From JAXMAF01 sp046350555 (GTDB lineage Bacteria > Planctomycetota > Phycisphaerae > Phycisphaerales > SM1A02), in NCBI GenBank assembly GCA_046350555.1, contig JAXMAF010000006.1, forward strand, positions 124,001 to 188,000: a DNA stretch of 64,000 nt, read 5' to 3'. Below are positions 35,207 through 44,350 of the stretch, piece by piece. The stretch's first letter is position 1. Every line of letters starts with the position of its first letter. The position numbers were made by a program, and so were the translations under genes. Below the pieces are notes generated by a model. The model was not told where the DNA came from. It saw nothing but the letters and a program-made list of their open reading frames with translations, and did no database searches.

Positions 35207-36272
35207 TCGCATCGCCGCCGTTCGAACGGGCAAATCGCGCCGCCGAGCCTTGTCGCATCGGCCGTTGCCGCGCGCACGCTGCTGCTGGTCACCGACGCGT
35301 GGCATCCCCAAGTCAACGGAGTGGTGCACGCCTTCTCCTGCGCGATGCCCGAACTCGCGGCGGCTGGCGTCCGCACCGAGGTCGTGCATCCGGGACTCTT
35401 CCGCACCATCGCGGCGACGCGATATCGAGATCCGCCTGGCGCTGGCGGGCGGCGAGCCGGTCTCCGCGATCGCGGCGCGCGTCCGCCCGGACTTCGTCCA
35501 CATCGCCACCGAGGGCCGCTCGGCCTGCGCGCCCGGCATGCTGGTGCATCTCGACGGGCGTCCGTTCGACGAGCTACCACACGCAGTTCCCGCTCTACCT
35601 CCGTCGCTGTACGGCATTCGACGACATTGACCTACCGCTTCGTGCGCTGGTTCCACAGGCCGGCGCGGCGCACGCCTGGGCCTGGGCTGGGCATCGCCGA
35701 CAAGCACGCGCGAACGGACTGGAACGGCTCGATGTCTGGTGCGCGGCGCGTGGACACCGCGCTCTTCCGGCCGATGCCGCCGGCGGTGACCGACCTGCGG
35801 GGCCGGTCTTCGTGTGCGTCGGCCGCGTGGCGGCTCGAGAAGAACATCGAGGCCTTCCTCGACGCCCAGGCTGCCCGGCAGCAAGATCGTCGTCGGCGAC
35901 AGGCCGGCGCGGCGGCCTGGAGCGTCACCATCCGCCGTGCGCTCGTCGACGCGCGCTCGGCGTGGACCTCGTCGCCCACTATTGCGACGCCGGCGTCTTC
36001 GGCCTACAGCCGCACCGACACGTTCGGCATCGTGATGCTGAAGTCGCGGTATGGCCTTCCCGTCGCCGCATATCCGGTCACCGGCCCGATCGACGTCGTG
36101 CGCTGGCCGGACGGGCTGGCTCGACGACGACGGCCCTCGCCGCCCGCCGGGCGCTCGAGCTTCCGCGGGCGCGTGCATCGAGCACGCGCAGGAAACCGTG
36201 GCGGCGATGCTGGCGGTGATGCTCGCCGCGATGCAACGCGGGCGAGGTGACGGAGGCGGAACGGCGCGATGA
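35203..36272 (+). pseudogene. Glycosyltransferase family 4-like, frame-disrupted
   Basis: Recognisable pieces, each in a different frame, run in order: LLLVTDAWHPQVNGVVHAF (~35280-35340), LAAAGVRTEVVHPGLF, ARVRPDFVHIATEG (~35480), TSYHTQFPLYLRR (~35570), TYRFVRWFHRPA, EKNIEAFLDA, GSKIVVGD (~35880) and DTFGIVMLKSRYGLPVAAYP (~36020-36075). This is the GT-B plan of group 1 glycosyltransferases, with the C-terminal E-x7-E type loop in the last piece. At least six frame changes are needed in 1.07 kb. The start GTG overlaps the phosphatase stop, so the pair was probably one operon. Confidence 0.75.
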
Positions 36273-36317
36273 CGGGCGTCGGCTGGCAGCGGCGCACCGC
36301 GCGCCGCTCGACTGGGG

Positions 36318-36776
36318 TCACGAGGCGACGCCGCCGTCGCCCCGGGCCCTCGCCTTGATGTGCATCGAGACGCCTTCGATCTCGAGCCCGAGCCGAGCGC
36401 CGATCTCGTCGAGCAATGCGCGCGGAACCTGCTCCAGCAGCTTCCGTCCCAGCTCTTCGGGCAGATCGAAGACCTCCGCCGTCCCCGCGACGCGCACGTG
36501 GACGTGCTCGTCGGTGTCCGCGTCCCAGCGCGTTCCTTCCACGGTCGGAATCGAGCGGCACAGTCCCTTCGTCTCGAGCGCGTGCAGGGCGTTGTACACG
36601 GTGGCCAGCGAGATGGAATCGCGCCGGACCGCTGCACGCTCGACGATGAGCCGGTGAAGCTCCTCCGCCGTCGGATGCGTCGAGCAGGCGAAGAGCGCGC
36701 TGTAGACGCGGCGGCGCTGCCTGGTCGGGCGGATCCCGCGGTGCTGGAGGATCGTTTGGTCGTCGAGCGTGCTCAT
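36318..36776 (-). CDS. Fur/PerR family metal-responsive regulator (divergent metal site)
   Basis: 152 residues. The winged helix is clear: GIRPTRQRRRVYSALFACSTHPTAEEL, cited as RPTRQRRRVYSALF and HPTAEEL, then ISLATVYNALHALETKGL. The C-terminal dimerisation half is divergent: the usual His-rich HHHH and CxxC are replaced by DEHVHVRVAGTAEVFDLP, leaving only an HxH. Metal or peroxide sensing is therefore uncertain. It is divergent from the ilvC-like gene across a 178-bp region and may regulate itself or that gene. Confidence 0.88.
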   Translation of the reverse strand: MSTLDDQTILQHRGIRPTRQRRRVYSALFACSTHPTAEELHRLIVERAAVRRDSISLATVYNALHALETKGLCRSIPTVEGTRWDADTDEHVHVRVAGTAEVFDLPEELGRKLLEQVPRALLDEIGARLGLEIEGVSMHIKARARGDGGVAS

Positions 36777-36954
36777 GGGTCGGTGGCCGAGCGATCGTCG
36801 TCCGTGGCGCGGTGCGAGGTCGGCGCCTCGCGGCGGGCTGCCACAGGTTCGCTCGCCGCACCGCGGTCCGCGACCGATGGTCCGACCATCGCACTCGTTG
36901 CGATTATTGGCGGCGATCTTCGGGCGCGGCCACTTTCCGATACGCTTCGTTCCC

Positions 36955-38037
36955 GTGAGCGTTCGAGTCGAGCACGATCGCGCGCCGGACGATCCACGTG
37001 GGCCGCTGCTCGCGGCGCTGCGCGGGCGCACCGTTGCGATCATCGGCCATGGCAGCCAGGGGCGGGCGCATGCCCTCAACCTGCGCGACGCCGGCGTGCA
37101 CGTGATCGTCGGCGCGCGCACGCCCTCGGCGACGGGTGCGCGCGCGGCGCGCGACGGCTTCGACGTGCTGCCCGTGCGCGACGCCGTCCCGCGCGGCGAC
37201 CTGGTCGTCGTGGGCGTGCCCGACGCCGCGCAGCCGGCGCTCTGCCGCGACGAGATCCTGCCCGCGATGCGCCCTGGCGCGGTGCTCGGGTTCATCCACG
37301 GCTACGCGGTGCGCTTCGGCGGCGTCGAGGCCGCCGGGCGGGCGCAGGAGGGCGCCGGCGGCGATCGCCACGCCGACGGCGATCGCTCGGACGTCGGCAT
37401 CGTCCTGGTCGCACCCAAGGGACCGGGCGCCACGCTGCGGCAGCGGTATCTCGAGGGGCGCGGCATCCCGTGCCTCTTCGCGATGCACCGGGAGAACACG
37501 GCGTGCACCGCGGAGCCGAGCGGGCTCGCGTGGGCGTCCGGCCTCGGCTGCGGCCGCGCCGGCATCGTGCGCACCACCTTCGCCGACGAGACCGAGACCG
37601 ATCTCTTCGGCGAGCAGGCCGTGCTCTGCGGCGGCGCGATGGCGCTCGCCCGTGCCGCGTTCGAGACGCTCGTCGACGCGGGCTATCCGCCGGAGCTCGC
37701 GTATCTCGAGTGCGTCCACGAGCTCAAGCAGGTCGTGGACCTGCTCTTCGAGCGCGGCTTCGCCGGCATGCGCCGCGCCATCAGCGACACCGCCGAGTTC
37801 GGCGCGTTCGTCGCCGGTCCGCGGATCGTCGACGACGCGCTGCGAGAGCGCCTGCGGGCGCTCCTCGGCGAGATCCGCGACGGCTCGTTCGCCCGCGCGA
37901 TGGCCGCGGACCAGTTGAGGGGATTCGCGTGGTTCGAGGCGCAGCGACGCGCCGCGGAAGCCGATCCGATCGAGCGCGCCGGCCGGGCCGTTCGGGAATG
38001 GATGCCGTGGCTGGGCGGCGACGGCGAAACCTCGTAG
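36955..38037 (+). CDS. ilvC: Ketol-acid reductoisomerase
   Basis: About 360 residues. The NADP-binding VAIIGHGSQGRAHALNLRDAG is at residues ~28-48. The metal/substrate residues of the knotted domain are present: VAPKGPG, TETDLFGEQAVLCGG, ELKQVVDLLFERG and SDTAEFGAF. It makes dihydroxy-isovalerate and related acids in branched-chain amino acid synthesis. About 19 residues rich in G/A/D are inserted after GGVEAAGRAQ in the Rossmann domain, plus a short N-terminal extension. I used the GTG at 36955. No ilvB/N/D gene is nearby. Confidence 0.92.
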   Translation: MSVRVEHDRAPDDPRGPLLAALRGRTVAIIGHGSQGRAHALNLRDAGVHVIVGARTPSATGARAARDGFDVLPVRDAVPRGDLVVVGVPDAAQPALCRDEILPAMRPGAVLGFIHGYAVRFGGVEAAGRAQEGAGGDRHADGDRSDVGIVLVAPKGPGATLRQRYLEGRGIPCLFAMHRENTACTAEPSGLAWASGLGCGRAGIVRTTFADETETDLFGEQAVLCGGAMALARAAFETLVDAGYPPELAYLECVHELKQVVDLLFERGFAGMRRAISDTAEFGAFVAGPRIVDDALRERLRALLGEIRDGSFARAMAADQLRGFAWFEAQRRAAEADPIERAGRAVREWMPWLGGDGETS

Positions 38038-38097
38038 CGCGCCGCGGATGACGCGACGAACCGTGCGCGATCGAGGAATCGCTACGCTGCCTCATCC

Positions 38098-39087
38098 ATG
38101 TCACCGATTCACGCCGTCATCCTCGGACTCGTCGAAGGCATCACCGAGTACCTTCCGGTCAGCTCGACCGGTCACCTGATCCTCACGGCGTGGCTGCTCG
38201 GCCTCGATCAGCCGCCGGAGCGGAAGGCCGCGGTCGACGCCTTCGTGATCATCCTCCAGGGCGGCGCGATCCTCGCGGTCCTCGGGCTCTATCGGGAGCG
38301 CGTCGCGCAGATGATCCGCGGCCTGCTCGGGCGCGACGCGGCCGGCCGGCGCCTCGCGATCAACATCGCGATCGCCTTCCTTCCCGCCGCGGTGCTTGGC
38401 GTGCTGCTCGACAAGACGATCGAACGGCATCTCTTTCAACCGGTGCCGGTGATCGCGGCGCTCTTCCTCGGAGGCGTGCTGCTCGTCGGCATCAAGCGCT
38501 GGCAGGATCGCGCCTTCGCACGCGACGCGGCGCTCGCCGCGACCGCGGCCCCGTCGTCGCCCGGCGCGAACGCCGCAGGCGCCACCGCCGTCGGGACCCC
38601 GGGCGCACCGTCCTCCTCCCGCGCATCGACCGACGCGCGCGCCTCGGGCGGGCTCGCGCCGACGCCGATCGAATCGCTCACGTGGAGCGGGGCGCTGCTG
38701 ATCGGCGTCTTCCAGTGCGTCGCCATGTGGCCGGGCACCAGCCGTTCGATGATGTCCATCGTCGGAGGCATGCTCGCGGGGCTGCGCCCGAAGGATGCCG
38801 CCGAGTTCAGCTTCCTCCTCGGCCTGCCAACCCTCGGTGGCGCGTGCGTGTACAAGCTCGCGAAGGTGCTGCGGCACGACGGGCTCGGTTTCGTCGACGC
38901 CCTTGGTGGCTGGACACCCGTCCTCCTCGGCATCGTGGTCGCCACCATCTCGGCCGCGATCGCGATCAAGTGGTTCGTCGGCTACATCTCGCGCCACAGC
39001 ATGGCGCTCTTCGGCTGGTACCGAATCGCCCTGGCGATCGTCCTGGCGATCATGGTCTGGCGCAGCGGCCTGACGTTCGGCGCGTGA
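38098..39087 (+). CDS. uppP: Undecaprenyl-diphosphatase (BacA/UppP)
   Basis: 329 residues, integral membrane. The catalytic motif GLVEGITEYLPVSSTGHLIL opens the protein and the second motif MWPGTSRSMMSIVGG lies near residue 220. Both glutamates and the arginine expected for activity are present. It dephosphorylates C55-PP to recycle the lipid carrier for cell-wall synthesis. A hydrophilic A/S/G/P-rich loop of about 50 residues (coding 38520-38670) sits between membrane segments, making it longer than the ~270 typical. It lies 60 bp after ilvC. Confidence 0.94.
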   Translation: MSPIHAVILGLVEGITEYLPVSSTGHLILTAWLLGLDQPPERKAAVDAFVIILQGGAILAVLGLYRERVAQMIRGLLGRDAAGRRLAINIAIAFLPAAVLGVLLDKTIERHLFQPVPVIAALFLGGVLLVGIKRWQDRAFARDAALAATAAPSSPGANAAGATAVGTPGAPSSSRASTDARASGGLAPTPIESLTWSGALLIGVFQCVAMWPGTSRSMMSIVGGMLAGLRPKDAAEFSFLLGLPTLGGACVYKLAKVLRHDGLGFVDALGGWTPVLLGIVVATISAAIAIKWFVGYISRHSMALFGWYRIALAIVLAIMVWRSGLTFGA

Positions 39088-39200
39088 CGCCAACGCCGGC
39101 CGCGATGAAGGAGCCGGCCCGCGCGCACAACCGCCGCAACCTTGCGGCGCGGCGGTTGCTCCCCAGGAGAGGAGAGGCCCGGTGAGGAGGCACCGGCACG

Positions 39201-39235
39201 GAAGAACCCGTTCGGAAGAACCCGTTCGGAAGAAG
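39201..39235. repeat. 14-bp direct repeat, 2.5 copies
   Basis: GAAGAACCCGTTCG occurs twice in tandem (39201-39214, 39215-39228), followed by a partial third copy. It lies between uppP and the small dockerin protein. Confidence 0.7.
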
Positions 39236-39264
39236 CCCCGATGGAAGGGCTCGACATGGCGGGA

Positions 39265-39735
39265 TCAGTCGACGCTGTCGTTGTCGCAGCCGATGCAGTC
39301 CGTCGGCGGCAGGACACCGCCGTCGCTCGCGCTGTGCTGGTCCTGCGTGGTGGTCACCGTGGTGCCGAACGCCGCGAGCAGGAGGCCCAGGTCCGCAGCA
39401 TCGACCATGCCGTCGCCGTTGAAGTCGGCGGGGCTCGGGCCACGGGTGCCCCACGCGAGGATCGTCGCAACGACGTCGTTCATGTCGACGACGGCGTCGT
39501 CGTCGAGATCGAACGCGGAGGGATCGATCGCCACCGGCGGGAAGACGCCGCCGTTGTCGATCACCAGGGGGGAACCGTCGTTGTCGGTTCCGCTGGGCGT
39601 GCCCTGGTCGCCCGTGTCGAGCGCGGCGTTGTGCGTCTGCGAGAGGATCATGTTCCCGTTTCCGCCGACGGCGAATGCGAGCGTGCACGTGATCGCGGCG
39701 AAGGCGCTTCCGAGAGCAGTGATGCGAGTGTTCAT
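39265..39735 (-). CDS. Small secreted protein with two dockerin-like repeats
   Basis: 156 residues. A signal peptide (TALGSAFAAITCTLAFAVGG) is followed by a short N/G/T/D-rich region with no recognised domain. Two calcium-loop repeats follow (DLDDDAVVDMNDVV and DFNGDGMVDAADLG), then a polar tail with CIGC. It is the smallest of the five dockerin-tailed proteins here, almost only signal plus tail. The ATG at 39735 follows the leader CTTGGAGACATTC; TTG at 39747 is a weaker alternative. Confidence 0.75.
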   Translation of the reverse strand: MNTRITALGSAFAAITCTLAFAVGGNGNMILSQTHNAALDTGDQGTPSGTDNDGSPLVIDNGGVFPPVAIDPSAFDLDDDAVVDMNDVVATILAWGTRGPSPADFNGDGMVDAADLGLLLAAFGTTVTTTQDQHSASDGGVLPPTDCIGCDNDSVD

Positions 39736-39940
39736 GAATGTCTCCAAGGTTCCGGCTTATCAATCAACCAGGCGCCGCGGATCCGTGCCGGTGGCGTTCC
39801 CCGCGGAGTGGCGGTCGTACGAGACCACCGAAGGAACAACCAATGAACGGTCGCCACCAGTCCGGCGTTACGGGTCGTCGGGAGAAGAACGTGAAGACCA
39901 AGCCCAGCCACGCCGCAACGCCGTGGCGCGCAGCAGCGCC

Positions 39941-40052
39941 TCATGCGGATTCCAGTCGACCTCCATGCGTTCGACCCCTCGCCCACAGCGGCGACTCACG
40001 GTGGAACTGGGATGGGTGAGGCGCGAGAACCCACCGGGACGCGTATCAGCGC
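39941..40052. repeat. 105-bp dispersed repeat, copy B
   Basis: Same element as copies A and C, in the orientation GGATTCCAGTCGACCTCCAT ... CTCGCCCACAGCGGCGAC ... GGGACGCGTATCA. Its right end overlaps the stop codon region of the minus-strand gene at 40046, as copy A abuts a stop codon. It occupies part of a ~310-bp gap that otherwise shows nothing. Confidence 0.75.
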
Positions 40053-40498
40053 CCGGGCGCCGCGGCCTCTCGCCGGGCGGCAAGCGCCTGTTCGGCCGCA
40101 AGGCGGCTCGTCAGCGCTTCGGTCGATTCGTGTCCGGCGGCGTCGATGACGCGAAGCACCCAACCCCCGCCATCCTGCGGGAGCCGGCGCATCGCCGTCA
40201 CGAGAAACTCGGGCGTCGCGACGAGCTCGGAGGTGTCGGCGAAGGCCCCACCGAACGGAACCGGCTCGCCGTGCGGGGCCGCGGACATGAGCTCGTATCG
40301 CACCTCGCCCGGATGATCGCCGCCCACGCTCAGCCGCACGTGCCACTGCCTCGATGCGAAGGAGATTGCCGGGAAATCGACCCGTTCAGGCCGCGGAAAG
40401 AGCGTCCCGCCGAGCACCCAGACGAGCGCCGCGGCGAGCGCAAAGAAGACCACCGACCTGACGACGAGGCTGCGAAGGCCGAGGGCGAGTTGGCCCAT
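40046..40498 (-). CDS. Membrane-anchored hypothetical protein
   Basis: 150 residues. One membrane helix lies near the N-terminus (VVRSVVFFALAAALVWVLGG), then an extracytoplasmic domain of alternating beta-like segments (RQWHVRLSVGG, VRYELMSAAP, GGWVLRVIDAAG). I recognise no family. It stands alone between a dispersed repeat (3' side) and a purine-rich repeat array that starts ten bases from its ATG. Confidence 0.6.
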   Translation of the reverse strand: MGQLALGLRSLVVRSVVFFALAAALVWVLGGTLFPRPERVDFPAISFASRQWHVRLSVGGDHPGEVRYELMSAAPHGEPVPFGGAFADTSELVATPEFLVTAMRRLPQDGGGWVLRVIDAAGHESTEALTSRLAAEQALAARREAAAPGR

Positions 40499-40508
40499 TT
40501 CCGATGGT

Positions 40509-40660
40509 AGGGACGCGGAGGAGTCATCAGCCGCGTCGGGGCGCGGAGGAGGGATCAGCCGCGGAGGGACGCGGAGGAGAGATCAGCCGCGGAGGGACGC
40601 GGAGGAGAGATCAGCCGCGGAGGGCCGCGGAGGGACGCGGAGGAAGGCGGAGGAGAGGCA
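40509..40660. repeat. Purine-rich tandem array 1, 28-bp unit
   Basis: The unit GCGGAGGGACGCGGAGGAGA-GATCAGCC (28 bp) is perfect at 40561-40588 and 40589-40616, with slightly diverged units before (40505-40532, 40533-40560) and degenerate GCGGAGG pieces after. The sequence type is the same as, and inverted relative to, array 2. No spacers. It fills most of the space upstream of the membrane hypothetical. Confidence 0.85.
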
Positions 40661-40923
40661 TCCACGGCAGGACGCGGACTTGGAGTTGCCTCGGATGGCA
40701 TTGCCGCACGTGCCGCCATGTGACCTTGGCCGACCTGGCCTGCGAACGATGAAGACAGCGCATCCCTCCGGGAGCGTCGCCTCTCCGCCGCCTCGTGATG
40801 CGAATTCGAGCGCTCCGAAGCGCCTTCCCGGATCGACACGCTCGCTGAAAGAACGCAACCGCCGCGACTTCGTCGAGCGCGGCGAGCAAACCAGATCCAC
40901 ATGACATCTTCGCGGCAATCCCT
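40661..40923. other. 263-bp core between the two inverted arrays
   Basis: Unique sequence flanked by the inverted arrays. It shows no credible gene, only short open frames of the kind expected in high-GC DNA. ATTGCCGC near its left end is echoed in inverse form near its right end (GCGGCAAT at 40912-40919). That is too short to prove a terminal inverted repeat. Confidence 0.4.
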
Positions 40924-41078
40924 GGCTGATCCCTCCTCCGCGTCCCTCCGCGGCCCTCCGCGGCTGATCCCTCCTCCGCGCCTCTCCGCGGCCCTCCGCG
41001 GCTGATTTCTCCTCCGCGCCTCTCCGCGGCCCTCCGCGGCTAACCACTCCTCCGCGTCCCTCCGCGGCCCTCCACGGC
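40924..41078. repeat. Pyrimidine-rich tandem array 2, 38-bp unit
   Basis: Units start GGCTGATCCCTCCTCCGCG at 40924, 40962, 41000 and (as GGCTAACC) 41038, giving an exact 38-bp period. The complement reads CGCGGAGGGCCGCGGAGG-type sequence, matching array 1 in inverse orientation. The array runs into ligA: the last ~11 codons of ligA and its stop are made of repeat sequence. Confidence 0.88.
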
Positions 41079-43310
41079 CAGCGCCTTCAACAGCGCCGGC
41101 TCGTCCCACACCTCGACGCCGAGCTCCCTCGCCTTGTCGAGCTTCGAGCCGGCGCTCTCGCCGGCGATCACCAGATCCGTCTTCTTCGACACGCTGCCCG
41201 TCACCTTCGCTCCAAGCGACTCGAGCAGGTCGCGGAGCTCGCTCCGCTCGTAGCGCTCCAGCGTCCCGGTGAGCACGATCGTCTTGCCCGCGAACGGCCC
41301 CGACGACGGGTCCGACAGCGCCGTCGGGGCGCCGTCCGGAACCTCGACGCCCCTCGCCTGCGCGTCGCTCGAACCGGCGCGCGGCGACTCCGATGGCGGT
41401 CGGTAGAGCGGGCTCGTCAGCGTCACCCCTGCGCGCGCGAGCCGGCGAAACGTCTCGCGGGCCGGCGCCGACTGGAGGTACTCGTGCAGGTCCGCCGCGG
41501 TCACCTCGCCGAAGTCCGGCAGCGCCTCCAGATCGTCGCGCGACGCCGCGAGCAGCGCGTCGGCGTCGGGAAAACGGCGCGCGAGCGTCTTGGCGGCGGT
41601 GGCGCCGATGTGCCGGATGCCAAGGCCCGCGAGCACGCGGGCCAATCCGCGGCCGCGCGCCTCCGCGAGCGCCGCGACGAGGTTGTCCGCCGACTTCTCG
41701 CCCATGCGCTCGAGGCCGAGAAGCTGCTCGCGCGTCAGCGCGAAGATGTCCGCGAAGTGGCCGACGAGTCCCTTGTCGCAGAGCTGATCGACGAGCTTCT
41801 CGCCCATGCCGTCGATGTCCATCTGGTCGCGGCCGACGAACCACTTGAGCTTCTCGCGGAACTGCGCCGGACACTCCGGGTTCACGCAGAAGAGCTTGGG
41901 GCCGTCCTGCTCGACGTTGCCGTCGCACGCCGGACAGCGGGCCGGCGGCTCGATCGGCGCCTCGCGCCCGGTGCGCTCCTCGACGATGGGGCGGACGACC
42001 TGCGGAATGATCTCCCCCGCCTTCTCGATCACGACGGTGTCGCCCACGCGGATGTCCTTGCGGCGGATCTCCTCGATGTTGTGAAGCGTCGCGTGCTGCA
42101 CCGTCGTTCCCGCGACGAAGACCGGCGCCATGGTCGCCCGCGGCGTGAGCGTGCCTCCCTTCCCGACCTGCCACTCGACCTTGAGCAGTTTCGTGCGCGC
42201 CTGCTCGGCCGGGTACTTGAACGCGATCGCCCAGCGCGGCGCCTTGCTCGTCGAGCCGAGCCGCTCCTGCTGGTCGAAGCGATCGACCTTGACCACCATG
42301 CCGTCGACGCCGTACGGAAGCGACGATCGCCCGGCGCCGAACGACTCGACGGCGGCGACGACCTCGTCGATGGTGTCGCATGTGCGCGCCAGGCGGCTCG
42401 TCGGCACGCCCCAGCGGCGCACGAGATCCATGAACTGCGAATAGGACTCCACCTCGGCGCCGCGCACCTCGCCGCGGCCGTGGGCCACGAAGGCGAGCCG
42501 GCGCGACGCCACGATGCCCGGATCGAGGTTCTTGAGCGTCCCGGCGGTCGAGTTGCGGGCGTTGGCGAAGAGCGGCTCGCCCTCCCGCTCGCGCTCGCGG
42601 TTGATGCGCTCGAACTCCGCGTTGGGCATGTAGATCTCGCCGCGGATCTCGACGAGCTGCGGAAGCGATCGCCCGGCGCCGCCGCGCCTGGCGCCGGCGC
42701 CCTCCGGCTGCGACAGGACCAGGGGAACGGCCCGGATCGCCCGCACGTTGGCGGTGACATCGTCGCCCTTCTCGCCGTCGCCGCGCGTCACCGCCTGGAC
42801 GAGCCGGCCCCCCTCGTAGCGCAGCGAGATGGCCACGCCGTCGACCTTCGGATCGCAGACGAACCGCACCGCCGGAGCGCCCGGTCCGCGCGCCGGATCG
42901 CGCGCCCGCGAACCCTGCTTGCGCGGAGCGTCGGCCTCCGGCGATGAGCCTTCGAACGGCAGCCCGGGCATGGCGCCGTGTGCTTCGTCTTCCGGCGCCG
43001 CGCCCAGCCCGCGCACGACGCGCTCGCCCCACGCCCGAAGGTCGGCGATCGAATACGTGTTGTCGATCGACTGCATCGGCGACGCGTGCCGCACCGTCGC
43101 GAAGCCGTCGAGCAGCGCGCCGCCGACGCGCCGCGCGGGGCTGTCCGGATCGTCCAGCTCCGGATGCTTCGACTCCAGCGTCGCCAGCTCGGTCAGGAGC
43201 GCGTCGAACTCCGAGTCGGGCATGATCGGCGCGGCGTCGACGTAGTACGCGCGATTCGCACGGCCAAGCAGCTCGCGGAGCTCGAGGATGCGTCGCGCGT
43301 CGGCGGACAT
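41040..43310 (-). CDS. ligA: NAD-dependent DNA ligase
   Basis: 756 residues, longer than the usual ~670. In order: domain Ia (AYYVDAAPIMPDSEFD), adenylation with the lysine K155 in CDPKVDGVA, the OB fold, the zinc finger CPACDGNVEQDGPKLFCVNPEC (shown by its CPAC and CVNPEC pairs), helix-hairpin-helix repeats, and a BRCT domain (GKTIVLTGTLERYERSELRD). It seals nicks in DNA using NAD. Extra low-complexity loops lie before the adenylation lysine (~45 residues), after VLSQPEG, and before BRCT. The final residues VEGRGGTRRSG come from the adjoining repeat array. Confidence 0.96.
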   Translation of the reverse strand: MSADARRILELRELLGRANRAYYVDAAPIMPDSEFDALLTELATLESKHPELDDPDSPARRVGGALLDGFATVRHASPMQSIDNTYSIADLRAWGERVVRGLGAAPEDEAHGAMPGLPFEGSSPEADAPRKQGSRARDPARGPGAPAVRFVCDPKVDGVAISLRYEGGRLVQAVTRGDGEKGDDVTANVRAIRAVPLVLSQPEGAGARRGGAGRSLPQLVEIRGEIYMPNAEFERINREREREGEPLFANARNSTAGTLKNLDPGIVASRRLAFVAHGRGEVRGAEVESYSQFMDLVRRWGVPTSRLARTCDTIDEVVAAVESFGAGRSSLPYGVDGMVVKVDRFDQQERLGSTSKAPRWAIAFKYPAEQARTKLLKVEWQVGKGGTLTPRATMAPVFVAGTTVQHATLHNIEEIRRKDIRVGDTVVIEKAGEIIPQVVRPIVEERTGREAPIEPPARCPACDGNVEQDGPKLFCVNPECPAQFREKLKWFVGRDQMDIDGMGEKLVDQLCDKGLVGHFADIFALTREQLLGLERMGEKSADNLVAALAEARGRGLARVLAGLGIRHIGATAAKTLARRFPDADALLAASRDDLEALPDFGEVTAADLHEYLQSAPARETFRRLARAGVTLTSPLYRPPSESPRAGSSDAQARGVEVPDGAPTALSDPSSGPFAGKTIVLTGTLERYERSELRDLLESLGAKVTGSVSKKTDLVIAGESAGSKLDKARELGVEVWDEPALLKALAVEGRGGTRRSG

Positions 43311-43350
43311 GGGACGTGGGACATGGGACGTTGGACGTGGCCGCGGCGCG

Positions 43351-44154
43351 CTACCCGCCTCGCCCCGCCGCCCACTTCACGCCACCGAGCAGGTGGTCGA
43401 TGAAACGCTTGTCGCGCCACACCTCCGACCGATGGCCAAGCGCCGTGTAGAAGACGCGACCCTTGCCGAAGTTCAGCGTCCACGCCAGCGGATACGCGCG
43501 CTGTGGATCGGAGTCGTGCGTCACGCTGGTGGTGTCGAGCGCCATGAGCGTGTTCCGGCGGTCGTTGAGCCGCTTGAACTGGTAGATCTCGTCGGTGATC
43601 TCGAACCGTGGCGCGAGGTGGCGGACGGCCGGATGGTCCTTGTCGAGCACCACGATGGCGACCTTCTCGTGCCACGGATGGCCGTCGAACTCGCCGCCGA
43701 TCGTCTCGACGAACCAGTCCCAGTCGTGGAACGTGTCGCTCGCGGAATGGATCCCCACGATGCCGCCGCCGCGCTCGACGAACGCCTTCAGCGCCGCCTT
43801 CTGCTCGTCGCTCATGGGCAGCGTGCCCGTGGTGTAGAGCATGAGCACGTCGATCGACCTGAGCACGTCCGGCGTGAGGTCCTTCACGTCGTCGCTGATC
43901 GTCACGTCGAGCCAGTCGAGATCGTCGCCGAGCTTCTTGACGATCTCGCGCGTCTCCGGCAGCACGTCGTGGCGGAAGCCGGCGCTCTGCGTGCAGTAGA
44001 AGAGCTTCACGGGCGCGGCGGGCGCCGCGGCGCCGGGGGCCGCCGGCGCAAGCGTGGGCGGGGGCAGGGGCGACGACGGCTTGGATGTCGGCGGCGCCAG
44101 GCGCGAGGCGACGGCGGCGAAGACGATCGCGATGGCGATACGGAAGATGAACAT
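43351..44154 (-). CDS. Secreted ThuA-like domain protein
   Basis: 267 residues. A signal or anchor segment (IFRIAIAIVFAAVASRLAPP) and a P/A-rich linker precede a ThuA-type glutamine-amidotransferase-like fold. Marks are VKLFYCTQSAGFRHD, VLMLYTTGTLPMSDEQ, GIVGIHSASDTFHDW and TLNFGKGRVFYTALGH. Such domains occur with sugar metabolism and polysaccharide enzymes; an activity here is not known. It is divergent from the PBP4 gene and downstream of nothing on its strand. Confidence 0.85.
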   Translation of the reverse strand: MFIFRIAIAIVFAAVASRLAPPTSKPSSPLPPPTLAPAAPGAAAPAAPVKLFYCTQSAGFRHDVLPETREIVKKLGDDLDWLDVTISDDVKDLTPDVLRSIDVLMLYTTGTLPMSDEQKAALKAFVERGGGIVGIHSASDTFHDWDWFVETIGGEFDGHPWHEKVAIVVLDKDHPAVRHLAPRFEITDEIYQFKRLNDRRNTLMALDTTSVTHDSDPQRAYPLAWTLNFGKGRVFYTALGHRSEVWRDKRFIDHLLGGVKWAAGRGG

Positions 44155-44350
44155 GGTTCGGCTCCGGATGACGGCGCGGGGCGCCGACATCATTGGACCA
44201 CGACCGCGCGCACCAGGCCAGCGGTCCGCCGCCCGCAGATGGCTGCGTTCAACAGTCGCGGCACGTCCGGCCGATACCATGGGTTCCGCAGGATCCTCGG
44301 CCGCGCCCCCTCCGCGCCGGCGATCCGCGCCACGCCGCGCCGCCGCTTCC

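Noticed and set aside
40661..40923. Small protein gene within the core between the inverted arrays
   Set aside because: Open frames run straight into repeat-encoded R/G/S-rich sequence and lack a ribosome site or family features.
40509..41078. Possible CRISPR or rRNA-like repeat region
   Set aside because: The 28- and 38-bp units are direct tandems without spacers; purine-rich low-complexity sequence only.
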